DNA of 20,223 nucleotides from positions 1 through 20,223 of IMG/VR virus record IMGVR_UViG_3300002483_000007, one strand, 5' to 3'. The notes below the pieces were generated by a model, which searched no databases, was not told the DNA's origin, and was given only the letters and a program-made list of their open reading frames with translations. This DNA comes from a virus. Shown piece by piece: positions 1-6,793 of this stretch. A program made the translations under genes and the position numbers. The first letter of the stretch is position 1. Each line of letters opens with the position of its first letter.

Positions 1-82
1 TTTTTTTTATTGCATTTTAGGGGTTTACAATCCTGCAAAACTGTATATAATTTAAAGGTATCCTTTATGGTGGGCTGGATTA

Positions 83-520
83 CTAGTGTAATTTATTTTT
101 ACCGGGCCCAGGGAATAACTTAATTACATTATCGTTATCGCTGTCTTCATCTTCTCCGTCAAGGATTGCTGTGATTTTTTTCATATACTTTTTAAATTTT
201 TCGTCGCCGTCAACTGGCGAGCGGTCATCATTTTCTGAGCTTAGCGCGTTGTAATATTCTTTTACTACTTCCTTTATAGGAGTTGCTTCTACAAGAATAT
301 GTTCGGCGTTTAAAGTTTGAAACGTTCCTTCTTCGAGCTGCATAATCATTAGGGGTCTAAAAATGTGATACCGTAATCCATCAGGTCTATCTACAGTAAC
401 TACCTTCAAAGGATTACGTATGACAAGACCAGGACCTTCATCATCAGTCCAATCAACTACCTCGCACACAATTTCGTCGCCGGTGCTAAGTAAGCATTGT
501 TTTACAATTATATCGGTCAT
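83..520 (-). CDS. Hypothetical acidic protein, possible Sm-like N-terminal fold
   Basis: This 145-residue protein is encoded directly after uvsW, and its ATG overlaps the uvsW stop codon in an ATGA arrangement, so translation is probably coupled. The first 80 or so residues look like a compact beta-rich domain: a 'STGDEIVCEV' strand-turn-strand, a 'GLVIRNPLKVV' strand, and a later aromatic 'YHIFRPLM' strand. This pattern resembles Sm/LSm-like small barrels, where a G-D/E-x-V strand is followed by a polar loop and an I-x-N-P segment. The C-terminal half (about residues 90-135) is strongly acidic with a helical stretch, then ends in a basic tail. I do not recognise a named family. Its position suggests it is part of the replication and recombination cluster. 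The Sm-like reading is inference from the pattern only. Confidence 0.8.
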   Translation of the reverse strand: MTDIIVKQCLLSTGDEIVCEVVDWTDDEGPGLVIRNPLKVVTVDRPDGLRYHIFRPLMIMQLEEGTFQTLNAEHILVEATPIKEVVKEYYNALSSENDDRSPVDGDEKFKKYMKKITAILDGEDEDSDNDNVIKLFPGPGKNKLH

Positions 521-1995
521 ATGTCTACCTTAATGACTTTATATTTAAATTGTTCTTTGTCGTATATTTTTATGCGTTCAGCGCCATGAAGTAACGTGTA
601 ATTTTTTCTATTCTGCCAGTGTAAGTCGTCGGTTATGTCGTAGAGTGTTGTTTCACGTCCATCATCGGATTGGCGTAACCCTCGTCCGATAGATTGTAAA
701 ACCTTAATTTGAGACTTTGACGGGCTAGCGAACACGATATTATGCAGATTCCGTATATTAATACCAGTACTAAAGGTACCAAGACTTGCAACAATAATTG
801 CACCATTTTGTTTCTCCACTATTTTACGAATTGCTTCTCTATCTGAAGTTGCCACTTCACCAGACACAAAGAAAACTTTTCTTCCTTCCTCTGCCTTACT
901 ATTTATTAAATCATAGAGAGGCTTTCCATGAGCCTCCACACGACTAAATAAGACAAGAGTATTTCCCTTAGCATCCAGAGCGAGATTCCGAATAAGCCTA
1001 TTACGAGTAGTATTTCCAATAATGAATTCAATTTCATCTTGATATGTTTTGTTGCCAAAGTCTTTCCTCACTTCTTCTGTATAATTTAATAAAAGTACTT
1101 TAATATCTAAAGGAGCCAATGTTCCTTCGTCTTGTAACGTTTTGGTCATGGTAACCTGATGCACAGGCCCAAATAATCCCTCAAGGACGAGTCTATGTGT
1201 CTGCGTGCCGTCGAGTGTGCCAGTTGTGCCGAACCTATACTTTGCTTTTGTCGCCTTATTCATTATTGACGACAGGGACTTAGATTTAAATCCGTGGCAC
1301 TCATCTCCTATTACCATACCAAACTGTTCAAACCATTTCTTAGGAAACTTATATATCGACTGCCAGGTTGAAATAATAACACGTTTAGGAGAGTTCTTAT
1401 CTTTACCTGAATATATTCTATGACACATATCTTCTACGTTCATATTATAATCTTTAAAGTCTGTATACATTTGTTCAACTAAAGAAGTAGTTGGAACGAT
1501 AATTAAAACTTTATCATTTTCATTCTCCATTTCCATCCAGTACTTAATAATAAGATAGATGATAAATGATTTACCAGATCCTGTAGGTGATAATAGAATA
1601 GCACGATTTGAAATTAAAGAACGAATAACTGCGTCGTACTGATAGTCTCTTGGAGCAAACGGAAGATTTGAAACGCTTAAGAAATTATCAAATACTTTTT
1701 GATCAACTACATTCTTATCGGTAGGAGATCCATAATCCGATTCTTCTAATTCATATGTATATCCTCTTTCAGTACAAAACTTACGAAGATAATGAAACAA
1801 TCCAGCATTTAATTCGTTTGTAAGATTATTATATAAACGTATCTTACCATCCCATACCTTATTCTTATACGCAGGCATAAACTTATATCCTGGAACATAG
1901 AATGAAAAGTACTCGGATAGTTCTTGAGCTGGACCACGTTCGCAGTCTACATACATCATACTATAATCTTTTAGCTGAACTTTAAAGTCTGCCAT
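517..1995 (-). CDS. uvsW: UvsW-type RNA/DNA helicase (SF2)
   Basis: UvsW unwinds R-loops and branched DNA and drives branch migration, switching T4-type phages from origin-dependent to recombination-dependent replication. Helicase motifs are clear in the 492-residue product: Walker A SPTGSGKS (residues about 136-143), motif Ia IVPTTSLVEQ, the DEAD-box variant DECH (231-234), motif III GTTGT (about 256-260), and motif VI QSIGRGLRQ (434-442). An N-terminal region of about 110 residues precedes the helicase core, as in T4 UvsW, and length is close to the T4 protein (about 500). I chose the ATG at 1995, whose A is shared with the last base of the uvsY stop (TGATG). A TTG one codon upstream (1998) is possible but less likely. 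The gene sits between uvsY and an overlapping hypothetical gene, the usual arrangement in marine T4-like phages. Confidence 0.96.
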   Translation of the reverse strand: MADFKVQLKDYSMMYVDCERGPAQELSEYFSFYVPGYKFMPAYKNKVWDGKIRLYNNLTNELNAGLFHYLRKFCTERGYTYELEESDYGSPTDKNVVDQKVFDNFLSVSNLPFAPRDYQYDAVIRSLISNRAILLSPTGSGKSFIIYLIIKYWMEMENENDKVLIIVPTTSLVEQMYTDFKDYNMNVEDMCHRIYSGKDKNSPKRVIISTWQSIYKFPKKWFEQFGMVIGDECHGFKSKSLSSIMNKATKAKYRFGTTGTLDGTQTHRLVLEGLFGPVHQVTMTKTLQDEGTLAPLDIKVLLLNYTEEVRKDFGNKTYQDEIEFIIGNTTRNRLIRNLALDAKGNTLVLFSRVEAHGKPLYDLINSKAEEGRKVFFVSGEVATSDREAIRKIVEKQNGAIIVASLGTFSTGINIRNLHNIVFASPSKSQIKVLQSIGRGLRQSDDGRETTLYDITDDLHWQNRKNYTLLHGAERIKIYDKEQFKYKVIKVDI

Positions 1996-2441
1996 CAATC
2001 GCCTTGTTCAAACTGCCTCCAACGAATCATATTGGAAATAGTTTGATGTCTCCATTTTAAGTTATCAATTATATCGGTAAGACTATCTATAACTGTCTTC
2101 CAATATTCTATTTTTTCTTCGGACTGCTGGATCTCAGGATCCGAGTCATAGTAATAATCCATCTCGCCTTTGAGGATACGCAATCCATTGAAAGGATCAG
2201 GATCCCAACCTTTTTCGGCTAATTCATCTTGATCCATTTTACCATTATAGTAAAGCCATTTTTCTTTAAGCAAATTTTTCTGCGTAAACTCTGCTTTCTT
2301 CTTCATAAGCTTGGCCTCGGCCAGTAGCTGAAGATATTTAGCATGTAATTTTGGAGTGTCTCTAGAAGTAGCATCTAGTTTGCTGTTATCAATAATGCAA
2401 TCCTCTTGCCACATAGCAAGAATCGTTTTCAAGTCAATCAT
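1995..2441 (-). CDS. uvsY: UvsY recombination mediator
   Basis: UvsY loads the UvsX recombinase onto single-stranded DNA coated with gp32. The 148-residue product matches T4 UvsY (137 residues) in layout: an N-terminal 'DCIIDNSKLD' segment (T4 has a similar 'DVFIDSTKL'), a lysine-rich helix with 'KKKAEF', a 'WLYYNGK' motif corresponding to the T4 'LDYYSGRGD' region, and a C-terminal helix ending 'MIRWRQFEQG' against T4 'MRAFEAGK'. The start is an ATG preceded by AGGAAC at a suitable distance. It overlaps uvsW by one base through TGATG. I saw no clear middle promoter of its own; it is probably read from the late promoter upstream of the preceding gene and possibly from an unrecognised earlier one. 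No UvsX gene is in the window. Confidence 0.93.
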   Translation of the reverse strand: MIDLKTILAMWQEDCIIDNSKLDATSRDTPKLHAKYLQLLAEAKLMKKKAEFTQKNLLKEKWLYYNGKMDQDELAEKGWDPDPFNGLRILKGEMDYYYDSDPEIQQSEEKIEYWKTVIDSLTDIIDNLKWRHQTISNMIRWRQFEQGD

Positions 2442-2457
2442 AATGTTCCTATTTCAG

Positions 2458-3003
2458 TTAAGAAATTTCAAAGTAAGAGAATCTAAAATTAGCAGGGTAC
2501 GTAAGAAAAGATTCAGTTGTAGTCGATTCAAATGTTATGTTACCAAGACCAGTTGGTATACAATCTTTGTATTTAATTTTTCGTGTGGTATTATTGTGGC
2601 TAGATAAAATAGACACAGTAATATCAGCATTGGTTGGTGGTATCTGCTCAGATCTATTTAGTGGCGATTTATAATCCTGTTGAACGATACGAGTAATCCA
2701 GTTGTACATTTCAATGTATGAGTTCATATTCTCATCAAGAATAATCATTGCAGATAGTTCGCCAAACCGAAGTGTATCTCCAGCAAAAGGTACATTGGCC
2801 ACACGTAGATGTGGAAGTTCTGCTGCCGTAAGAGATGTGTCTGGATGTAGCACAGATTGAGCAAAGAACTCTAGGTTAGGAAAGTTCTTTCGATCAATTG
2901 AAAGTTTAAACGCGTTTGGCTGTAGATAGTTAATATTATTGAGCTGGCTTTGTGAGCTCGTAGTACTAACTGCTACAGTTACTGCTGGATTTAATGTAGG
3001 CAT
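2458..3003 (-). CDS. Putative tail-tube-fold structural protein (possibly gp3-like tail completion)
   Basis: This 181-residue protein begins with a low-complexity Ser/Thr/Gln stretch (about residues 9-22). A domain follows that reads like the tail-tube or tail-terminator fold of contractile-tailed phages: 'NAFKLSIDRKNFPNLEFFAQSV', a Pro-rich segment, 'FAGDTLRFGELSAMIILDENM', and a helix 'EMYNWITRIV'. Order of elements (F-x-L strand, 'PG/AGD-L-F' strand, 'DENxxxYxExxxWI') is typical of small virion proteins in marine T4-like phages. In several of these a gp3 tail-completion gene lies between gp23 and uvsY. I infer a structural role from fold pattern and position; the gp3 identity is not established. 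It has its own canonical late promoter 26 bases upstream, consistent with a virion protein. The gap to uvsY is 16 bases. Confidence 0.75.
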   Translation of the reverse strand: MPTLNPAVTVAVSTTSSQSQLNNINYLQPNAFKLSIDRKNFPNLEFFAQSVLHPDTSLTAAELPHLRVANVPFAGDTLRFGELSAMIILDENMNSYIEMYNWITRIVQQDYKSPLNRSEQIPPTNADITVSILSSHNNTTRKIKYKDCIPTGLGNITFESTTTESFLTYPANFRFSYFEIS

Positions 3004-3028
3004 ATTCTTTTTCCGTTCTGCTTACATC

Positions 3029-3036
3029 TATTTATA
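3029..3036 (-). promoter_or_regulatory. T4-type late promoter (TATAAATA)
   Basis: The minus strand reads TATAAATA exactly, the consensus -10 element recognised in T4 by the gp55 sigma factor with the sliding clamp. It lies 26 bases upstream of the ATG of the tail-fold gene and just downstream of a strong intrinsic terminator, so it starts a new transcription unit that would run on through uvsY and uvsW. Confidence 0.85.
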
Positions 3037-3040
3037 TAAG

Positions 3041-3065
3041 AAAAAAGGCTGCTTTTCAGCAGCCT
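3041..3065 (-). terminator. Intrinsic terminator after the two-gene cassette
   Basis: The minus strand forms a 7-base-pair stem GGCTGCT/AGCAGCC closed by a GAAA tetraloop and followed by six T residues. The TGA stop codon of the 71-residue gene lies in and next to the loop, so the terminator overlaps the end of the coding sequence. It separates the cassette from the late promoter immediately downstream. Confidence 0.9.
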
Positions 3066-3271
3066 ACCTCTTTCATGTAAAACCCAGGCGTGCATTTTCT
3101 AGGTATCATTTCCCATAAGGCCGATATTGTAAAGTGACCTTCTTTCTCTGGGCAAGCTTTGAGTGACCATTGTCTAGCTTTTTCGTACACGTCTTCTTTT
3201 GTTGCGCCGTGCAAAGTTGTTTCGCACCAGCCATAATCATTGCGCCAAAATGTGAATGCCATTTTATACAT
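3056..3271 (-). CDS. Hypothetical 71-residue protein
   Basis: I do not recognise this protein. It is aromatic-rich and has three cysteines (one near residue 16 after 'DYGW', one in 'KACPEKEG', one in 'PRKCTPGF') plus a fourth as the last residue. An internal amphipathic helix 'TKEDVYEKARQWSLKA' is likely. There is no signal peptide or clear membrane segment. Its ATG shares a base with the stop of the preceding small gene (TAATG), with GAGGT about 8 bases upstream as a ribosome binding site; an in-frame ATG at codon 4 is an alternative. Its stop falls in the loop of an intrinsic terminator. The two small genes form a compact unit between gp23 and the tail-fold gene, where T4 has no counterpart. 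Likely an accessory gene. Confidence 0.72.
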   Translation of the reverse strand: MYKMAFTFWRNDYGWCETTLHGATKEDVYEKARQWSLKACPEKEGHFTISALWEMIPRKCTPGFYMKEVGC

Positions 3272-3522
3272 TAAGCTACCTCGTAACCAAAGTTTTCTAC
3301 TAAAAAGTCATTACCGTATTCTTCAGCAATCGCCATGCAGATTTGCTCACGTGGTTCAGTATCCATTTCGTCTACTAATGCTGAAGCCATTTTAAACTGC
3401 TTCATTCCAAGGTGAAAATGTACTGCTAAGAAAGATTTACAATCGCTCATATACAGATCTTTAAGATCTTTGTTTGTTTGTGCGTAGCTGAATGTTTGAT
3501 CTATTAGAGTTTTTACTGACAT
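3271..3522 (-). CDS. Hypothetical 83-residue protein
   Basis: I do not recognise this protein. It appears almost wholly alpha-helical and mildly acidic, with helices at about residues 3-25, 27-45 and 52-70, two cysteines (about residues 28 and 61), and no signal peptide or membrane segment. The ATG is preceded by AAAGGA at good spacing. It overlaps the next small gene by one base, so the pair is probably co-translated. It lies downstream of the strong gp23 terminator and a 90-base repeat region, and no late promoter is visible before it. Expression therefore depends either on readthrough or on a promoter I cannot identify. A small accessory or host-interaction protein is possible but is only inference. 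Confidence 0.72.
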   Translation of the reverse strand: MSVKTLIDQTFSYAQTNKDLKDLYMSDCKSFLAVHFHLGMKQFKMASALVDEMDTEPREQICMAIAEEYGNDFLVENFGYEVA

Positions 3523-3586
3523 TTGGTTTTTCCTTTATCTGATATATCTAGTCTACCATAGTTTCTCGGGAATGTACACCTTTTTG

Positions 3587-3610
3587 TTTCGTTTAAAAAC
3601 AACTACTTAC
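3587..3610. repeat. 24-bp direct repeat, copy A
   Basis: This is a perfect 24-base repeat of the segment at 3652-3675, with the starts 65 bases apart. The core on the plus strand is CGTTTAAAAACAACTAC. It lies in the noncoding gap between the gp23 terminator and the 83-residue gene. Its last ten or so bases also form one arm of an inverted repeat with 3623-3632. Confidence 0.9.
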
Positions 3611-3632
3611 GCTTTTTTTTCATAAGTAGTTG
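3600..3632 (-). terminator. Hairpin with T tract; possible attenuator or weak terminator
   Basis: CAACTACTTA at 3600-3609 and its exact reverse complement TAAGTAGTTG at 3623-3632 form a 10-base-pair stem with a 13-base loop. Read on the minus (transcribed) strand, the second arm is followed by TTTTT, so it has the outline of an intrinsic terminator with an AT-rich stem. The arm at 3623-3632 can instead pair with the second repeat copy at 3665-3674, which would be transcribed first. The two hairpins exclude each other. Function is inferred; the symmetry is seen directly. Confidence 0.5.
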
Positions 3633-3651
3633 AAAACAAACAAAACTTTCT

Positions 3652-3675
3652 TTTCGTTTAAAAACAACTACTTAC
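3652..3675. repeat. 24-bp direct repeat, copy B
   Basis: This is the second perfect copy of the 24-base element at 3587-3610. On the minus strand it is transcribed just after the gp23 terminator. Its distal end (3665-3674) is complementary to the inverted arm at 3623-3632 and can form a hairpin with a 32-base loop in competition with the 3600-3632 hairpin. Confidence 0.9.
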
Positions 3676-3705
3676 AAAATAAAAAAAGGGCCGCCGAAGC
3701 GACCC
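3676..3705 (-). terminator. Strong intrinsic terminator after gp23
   Basis: The minus strand reads GGGTCGC-TTCG-GCGGCCC followed by seven T residues and a further AT tract. This is a 7-base-pair, GC-rich stem (one G-T wobble) capped by a C(UUCG)G-type tetraloop, about 30 bases after the gp23 stop codon. It should stop most transcripts of the capsid operon. Confidence 0.93.
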
Positions 3706-3734
3706 TAGTAGTATCGAGCTAGTGATACTTAATC

Positions 3735-5054
3735 TTATGCCATGATGTTGTCAACACGGAAGATTCTGTAGTACTGGTTTGTTTTCGCTGTTGCAAGACC
3801 ATTAGCTGGTGCTGAACCTACGAATGGGTTTGACGCCATGCCGTAACGAGTTTTAAAACCAATTTTTGGCTGGAAGTCATTCTCACCAACCGCACGTACC
3901 ATTGTTAACGGTACATATGGACAGTAGAAAACACCTGCGTCATATGGGTTAGTACCCTTATAACCTACAGTTACATAATCGGTTGTTGAATACGGGTCAA
4001 TATAGACTCGTGTTTTACCGTTCATAACACCTGCAAATGTATTACCTGTGTCATCAACATTCAAGTTAGTTGAAAGTGCCGGAGCATAATCCAAAGAACC
4101 TGCAGCTGCTAGAGCAGAAGCAACGTCTGAAGAACAGATAATGAAGTTACCTTTTCCTCTACGTGTTTCTTTTGCAATCACGTTTGAATCTCTTTCGATT
4201 TGTACGTGTAAGCCTTTGAATTTTTCAACTGACCAACGACCGTCAGCATCTGTTGACATGTCAAAGATACCGTTGATTGCTGTTGAGGATTGACCTGCAC
4301 CAGTTTTAGCTTGTGAGTTGATTGTTCGGATTACTTCACGGTTAATTTCCGCTAAGATCTCTGTTGACAGAATGTTTGCCAATTCTGTCTCAGCATCAAG
4401 ACCATGAATTGCTTTCAAGTCTTGTGCTAGTTCTAGAGAGTATTCCGCTTTCAACGCACGTGACTTCGCAGTCACAGTTGATTTTTCGATGGTGAAGCCC
4501 ATGTTACGGAATGCACCTGAAAGTTCAGATCTACCGGTGTCTATACCGTCGCCGAATGTAAGGCTTCGTTCTGAGTCAAGTGATGAGTCACCGGCAACGT
4601 TACCAGCTGCTGGATCGATTCCGTCAAGACCTGATGGTGATGAGGAATGAGTATCTGAAGAGTCACCAGCGAATGTAGTGTCTGCTTCGTTGAATAGAGC
4701 TTCGGTTGCACCAGTTGTACCACTTGTGTAGCGAGCTTTCATCGCGAAGATCAGGCCTGTTGGACCAGTCATCGGCTGAACGCCTGCAACGTCATAAGCG
4801 ATCATGTTAGGTGCTGCACGACGTACTAATGAAATCAATACTGGATCCCAGTTTGATACAGATGCATTAGATACAGAAGTTGCAGGTGCTTCTGACAAGA
4901 AGCTCATCTGTGCGCGCTCTTCTTGAAGAGCTTTTTCTGTGTTCTCTAAGAGAACAGCTGTTACTGCTTTACGGTGGTTGTCAGCGATAGTACCGGCAGA
5001 TTCTTCTGCTAATACTGGATTCCACTTTTCCACCAAACGATCATAAGTTTCCAT
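3735..5054 (-). CDS. 23: Major capsid protein gp23
   Basis: gp23 forms the hexameric shell of the prohead and mature head. The 439-residue product carries the conserved T4 gp23 core: 'LVRRAAPNMIAYDVAGVQPM' followed by 'GPTGLIFAMKARY' (T4 'MVRRAIPNLIAFDICGVQPM...PTGQVFALRAVY'), and later 'RRGKGNFIICSSDVASAL' and 'DYVTVGYKG'. It is shorter than T4 gp23 (521), as in marine relatives. The N-terminal region of about 55 residues ends in 'FLSEAP', which fits the (L/I)-x-E consensus of the gp21 protease, predicting cleavage after Glu55. An AAGGAG ribosome binding site precedes the ATG. The gene follows gp22 after 12 bases and ends before a strong terminator. No gp24 vertex gene lies next to it, unlike T4. 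Confidence 0.98.
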   Translation of the reverse strand: METYDRLVEKWNPVLAEESAGTIADNHRKAVTAVLLENTEKALQEERAQMSFLSEAPATSVSNASVSNWDPVLISLVRRAAPNMIAYDVAGVQPMTGPTGLIFAMKARYTSGTTGATEALFNEADTTFAGDSSDTHSSSPSGLDGIDPAAGNVAGDSSLDSERSLTFGDGIDTGRSELSGAFRNMGFTIEKSTVTAKSRALKAEYSLELAQDLKAIHGLDAETELANILSTEILAEINREVIRTINSQAKTGAGQSSTAINGIFDMSTDADGRWSVEKFKGLHVQIERDSNVIAKETRRGKGNFIICSSDVASALAAAGSLDYAPALSTNLNVDDTGNTFAGVMNGKTRVYIDPYSTTDYVTVGYKGTNPYDAGVFYCPYVPLTMVRAVGENDFQPKIGFKTRYGMASNPFVGSAPANGLATAKTNQYYRIFRVDNIMA

Positions 5055-5066
5055 TTCTAGAACTCC

Positions 5067-6119
5067 TTAAGGATTTGATTTTCTAATTGCGTTAAGGTAC
5101 TGAGACATTACATCGCTAACTTCTACAGAAGGTGTATCTTCATCTGTAGTGTCTTCTACGATTGCGGACTCAGCGGTTTTCTTTGCAAAATATGTTTCTT
5201 TGATAGTAGCAACTTTTTGTGTAAAAGTTTCTTCATCTTCAAAGTCAATTTCTTCTGCTAGAGTTTTTAGCTTCTCGACTTGAGTTTCTGCTAGATCTTT
5301 AGATGCTTCACGGATGATAGCATCACGCTTAAGATCTTCTAGTTCTTCAGCAAGTGCGATAGACTTAGTCATTGCATCGTTGTAGCTTTCTTCAAGCTCT
5401 TCGTTTGCACTGGCTAGTTCGTCGACGAGGTCAACTTTGGACTCAGGTACTTCTACGTAAGACTCTACGAATAGATCTTTCATCTTGTTCATAAATGTCT
5501 CAGCGATTTCAGTACGCAAACCTGTTTGTACAGCAAGTTTGTTTTCTTCCATCCATGTCTCAACCACATAGTTGAGGTAGCTATCAACCTTCTCTACCAT
5601 CTGTTCTTTTGTAGAAGCAAGTTCTGTTTCCAGTTCTTCTTTATACGCTTCTTCCAAACGATCGATTTCTTGAGAAAGTTTTGCCTTTACCGCAGCTTCA
5701 AAAATTACAGCTGTTTTGGCTTTGAACTCTTCGGAAAGAGTTGCCTCAGATTCGACTAATGCATTTAGGTCATCAGAGAAATCAACTTTAATGTCGAGTT
5801 CTTGATCTTCAATAATTGTATCTTCGATATCATCGGCAGATACGTCTTCACCCATCATTTTACCATATGCAGCCATTAGCTGGTCTTTTTTCATACCAGT
5901 CATCATGCCGTGCATAGCATTGATCATGCCAGCTTTTGTCTTTGGCATTGGTTCGCTGTTTTTCTTATCACCTTTGCGAGCCGGAGCTTGCGAGGTGTTA
6001 TCCCCAGCTTTATCTACAGAAGCGACAGATTGTGCCTCTGCATTTTTAGGATCGTGAGCTTCTTCCACAACGTCGTTGTCATCGAGCTCAACTTCCTGGT
6101 CTTCTACTTGATCAGTCAT
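5067..6119 (-). CDS. 22: Prohead core scaffolding protein gp22
   Basis: gp22 is the main internal scaffold of the prohead and is degraded by gp21 before packaging. The 350-residue product is very acidic and mostly helical or coiled-coil (about residues 120-330). It matches T4 gp22 in 'VVETWMEENKLAVQTGL' (T4 'HLAKEWLAENKLAVDKGI') and 'MKDLFVESYVEVPESKVD'. T4 gp22 has 269 residues; here an extra N-terminal segment of about 100 residues contains an acidic tract, a basic 'ARKGDKKNSEPMPKTK' patch and a Met-rich segment (about residues 64-88). Several L/I-x-E sites for gp21 are visible. The ATG is preceded by AAGGAG. The gene lies between gp21 (10-base gap) and gp23 (12-base gap), probably in one late transcript. 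Confidence 0.95.
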   Translation of the reverse strand: MTDQVEDQEVELDDNDVVEEAHDPKNAEAQSVASVDKAGDNTSQAPARKGDKKNSEPMPKTKAGMINAMHGMMTGMKKDQLMAAYGKMMGEDVSADDIEDTIIEDQELDIKVDFSDDLNALVESEATLSEEFKAKTAVIFEAAVKAKLSQEIDRLEEAYKEELETELASTKEQMVEKVDSYLNYVVETWMEENKLAVQTGLRTEIAETFMNKMKDLFVESYVEVPESKVDLVDELASANEELEESYNDAMTKSIALAEELEDLKRDAIIREASKDLAETQVEKLKTLAEEIDFEDEETFTQKVATIKETYFAKKTAESAIVEDTTDEDTPSVEVSDVMSQYLNAIRKSNP

Positions 6120-6129
6120 GTTTGACTCC

Positions 6130-6789
6130 TTATGTTTTACTTTTCAGCAACGAGAGGAAATTCTTAAACTCACGAGTCTGAACCTCATAGAGATCCTTTC
6201 GTGGAGCCTTTTTAATTTCAGTCTCCATTTTTTCAATTTCTCGAGCTTCAATAACGCCGTTATTCCAGATCCACTCAACACCTTCCATTATTCCATTAAC
6301 AAAAGCAGTTGGTGCTGATGGGTCTTGTACGATATCAACCGTATTAAGAATAAAGTCGTCCTTGACGACCATTGCGCCGTTTCTTTGCTCGAGGCTACCC
6401 ATACCACGAGTTGAAACACCCAGTTTGACTCCGCCATCAAGCAGACCCTTAACGATCTGTCCATTTGGAGTATCCAAAATGCGTGCTTTACCCACAACAT
6501 CGTCTTTTTGCCAATCAAGGGCTTCGATGAGGTGGGATACTTTGTCTAAGTTTACAGTCGGTCCATCAGGGTGGTTTAACTCTCCAACTGCACGCTTAGT
6601 GCTAACTTGTTCTTTAACGTATTTGTCAACAGCCTTTTCCATAATAGGCTTAGGATAAACTCTGCCATTACGGTTTTTCTTCTCGGCCTGCATGAACACG
6701 CCTTCGATGAAATAATCTTTACTACCATTTTCTTTTGCTTCAGTAATGATTTCAACATCGTTGTCGCTATATTCAGCAATTAATTTCAT
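6130..6789 (-). CDS. 21: Prohead core protease gp21
   Basis: gp21 is the serine protease that cleaves the scaffold core and trims gp23 during head maturation. The 219-residue product matches T4 gp21 (212): 'FIEGVFMQAEKKNRNGRVYP' (T4 'YIEGIFMQAETKNRNGRIYP'), 'GELNHP' containing the catalytic His (about residue 73) and 'GVSTRGMGSL' containing the catalytic Ser (about residue 126). A 'VDIVQDPSAP' segment follows, as in T4 'VDAVWGPSAP'. The fold belongs to the herpesvirus assemblin-like prohead proteases. It starts 4 bases after the small gp68-position gene, with AAAGG upstream. The C-terminal 40 residues are Lys/Glu-rich and probably removed by self-cleavage. Confidence 0.97.
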   Translation of the reverse strand: MKLIAEYSDNDVEIITEAKENGSKDYFIEGVFMQAEKKNRNGRVYPKPIMEKAVDKYVKEQVSTKRAVGELNHPDGPTVNLDKVSHLIEALDWQKDDVVGKARILDTPNGQIVKGLLDGGVKLGVSTRGMGSLEQRNGAMVVKDDFILNTVDIVQDPSAPTAFVNGIMEGVEWIWNNGVIEAREIEKMETEIKKAPRKDLYEVQTREFKNFLSLLKSKT

Positions 6790-6793
6790 AGTC

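Noticed and set aside
24-51. Plus-strand sigma-70-like promoter (TTTACA, 16 bases, TATAAT)
   Set aside because: It faces into the antisense of the whole gene cluster and no plausible plus-strand gene follows; AT-rich intergenic DNA often gives such matches.
1-82. A further small gene or tRNA at the window start
   Set aside because: Minus-strand ATG near 15 is followed by a stop after two codons, and no cloverleaf arms could be paired; the stretch appears to be AT-rich spacer with a weak 5-base-pair hairpin near 54-66.
3587-3675. CRISPR-like repeat-spacer structure
   Set aside because: Only two repeat copies with one interval that itself contains an inverted arm; no array and no cas genes.
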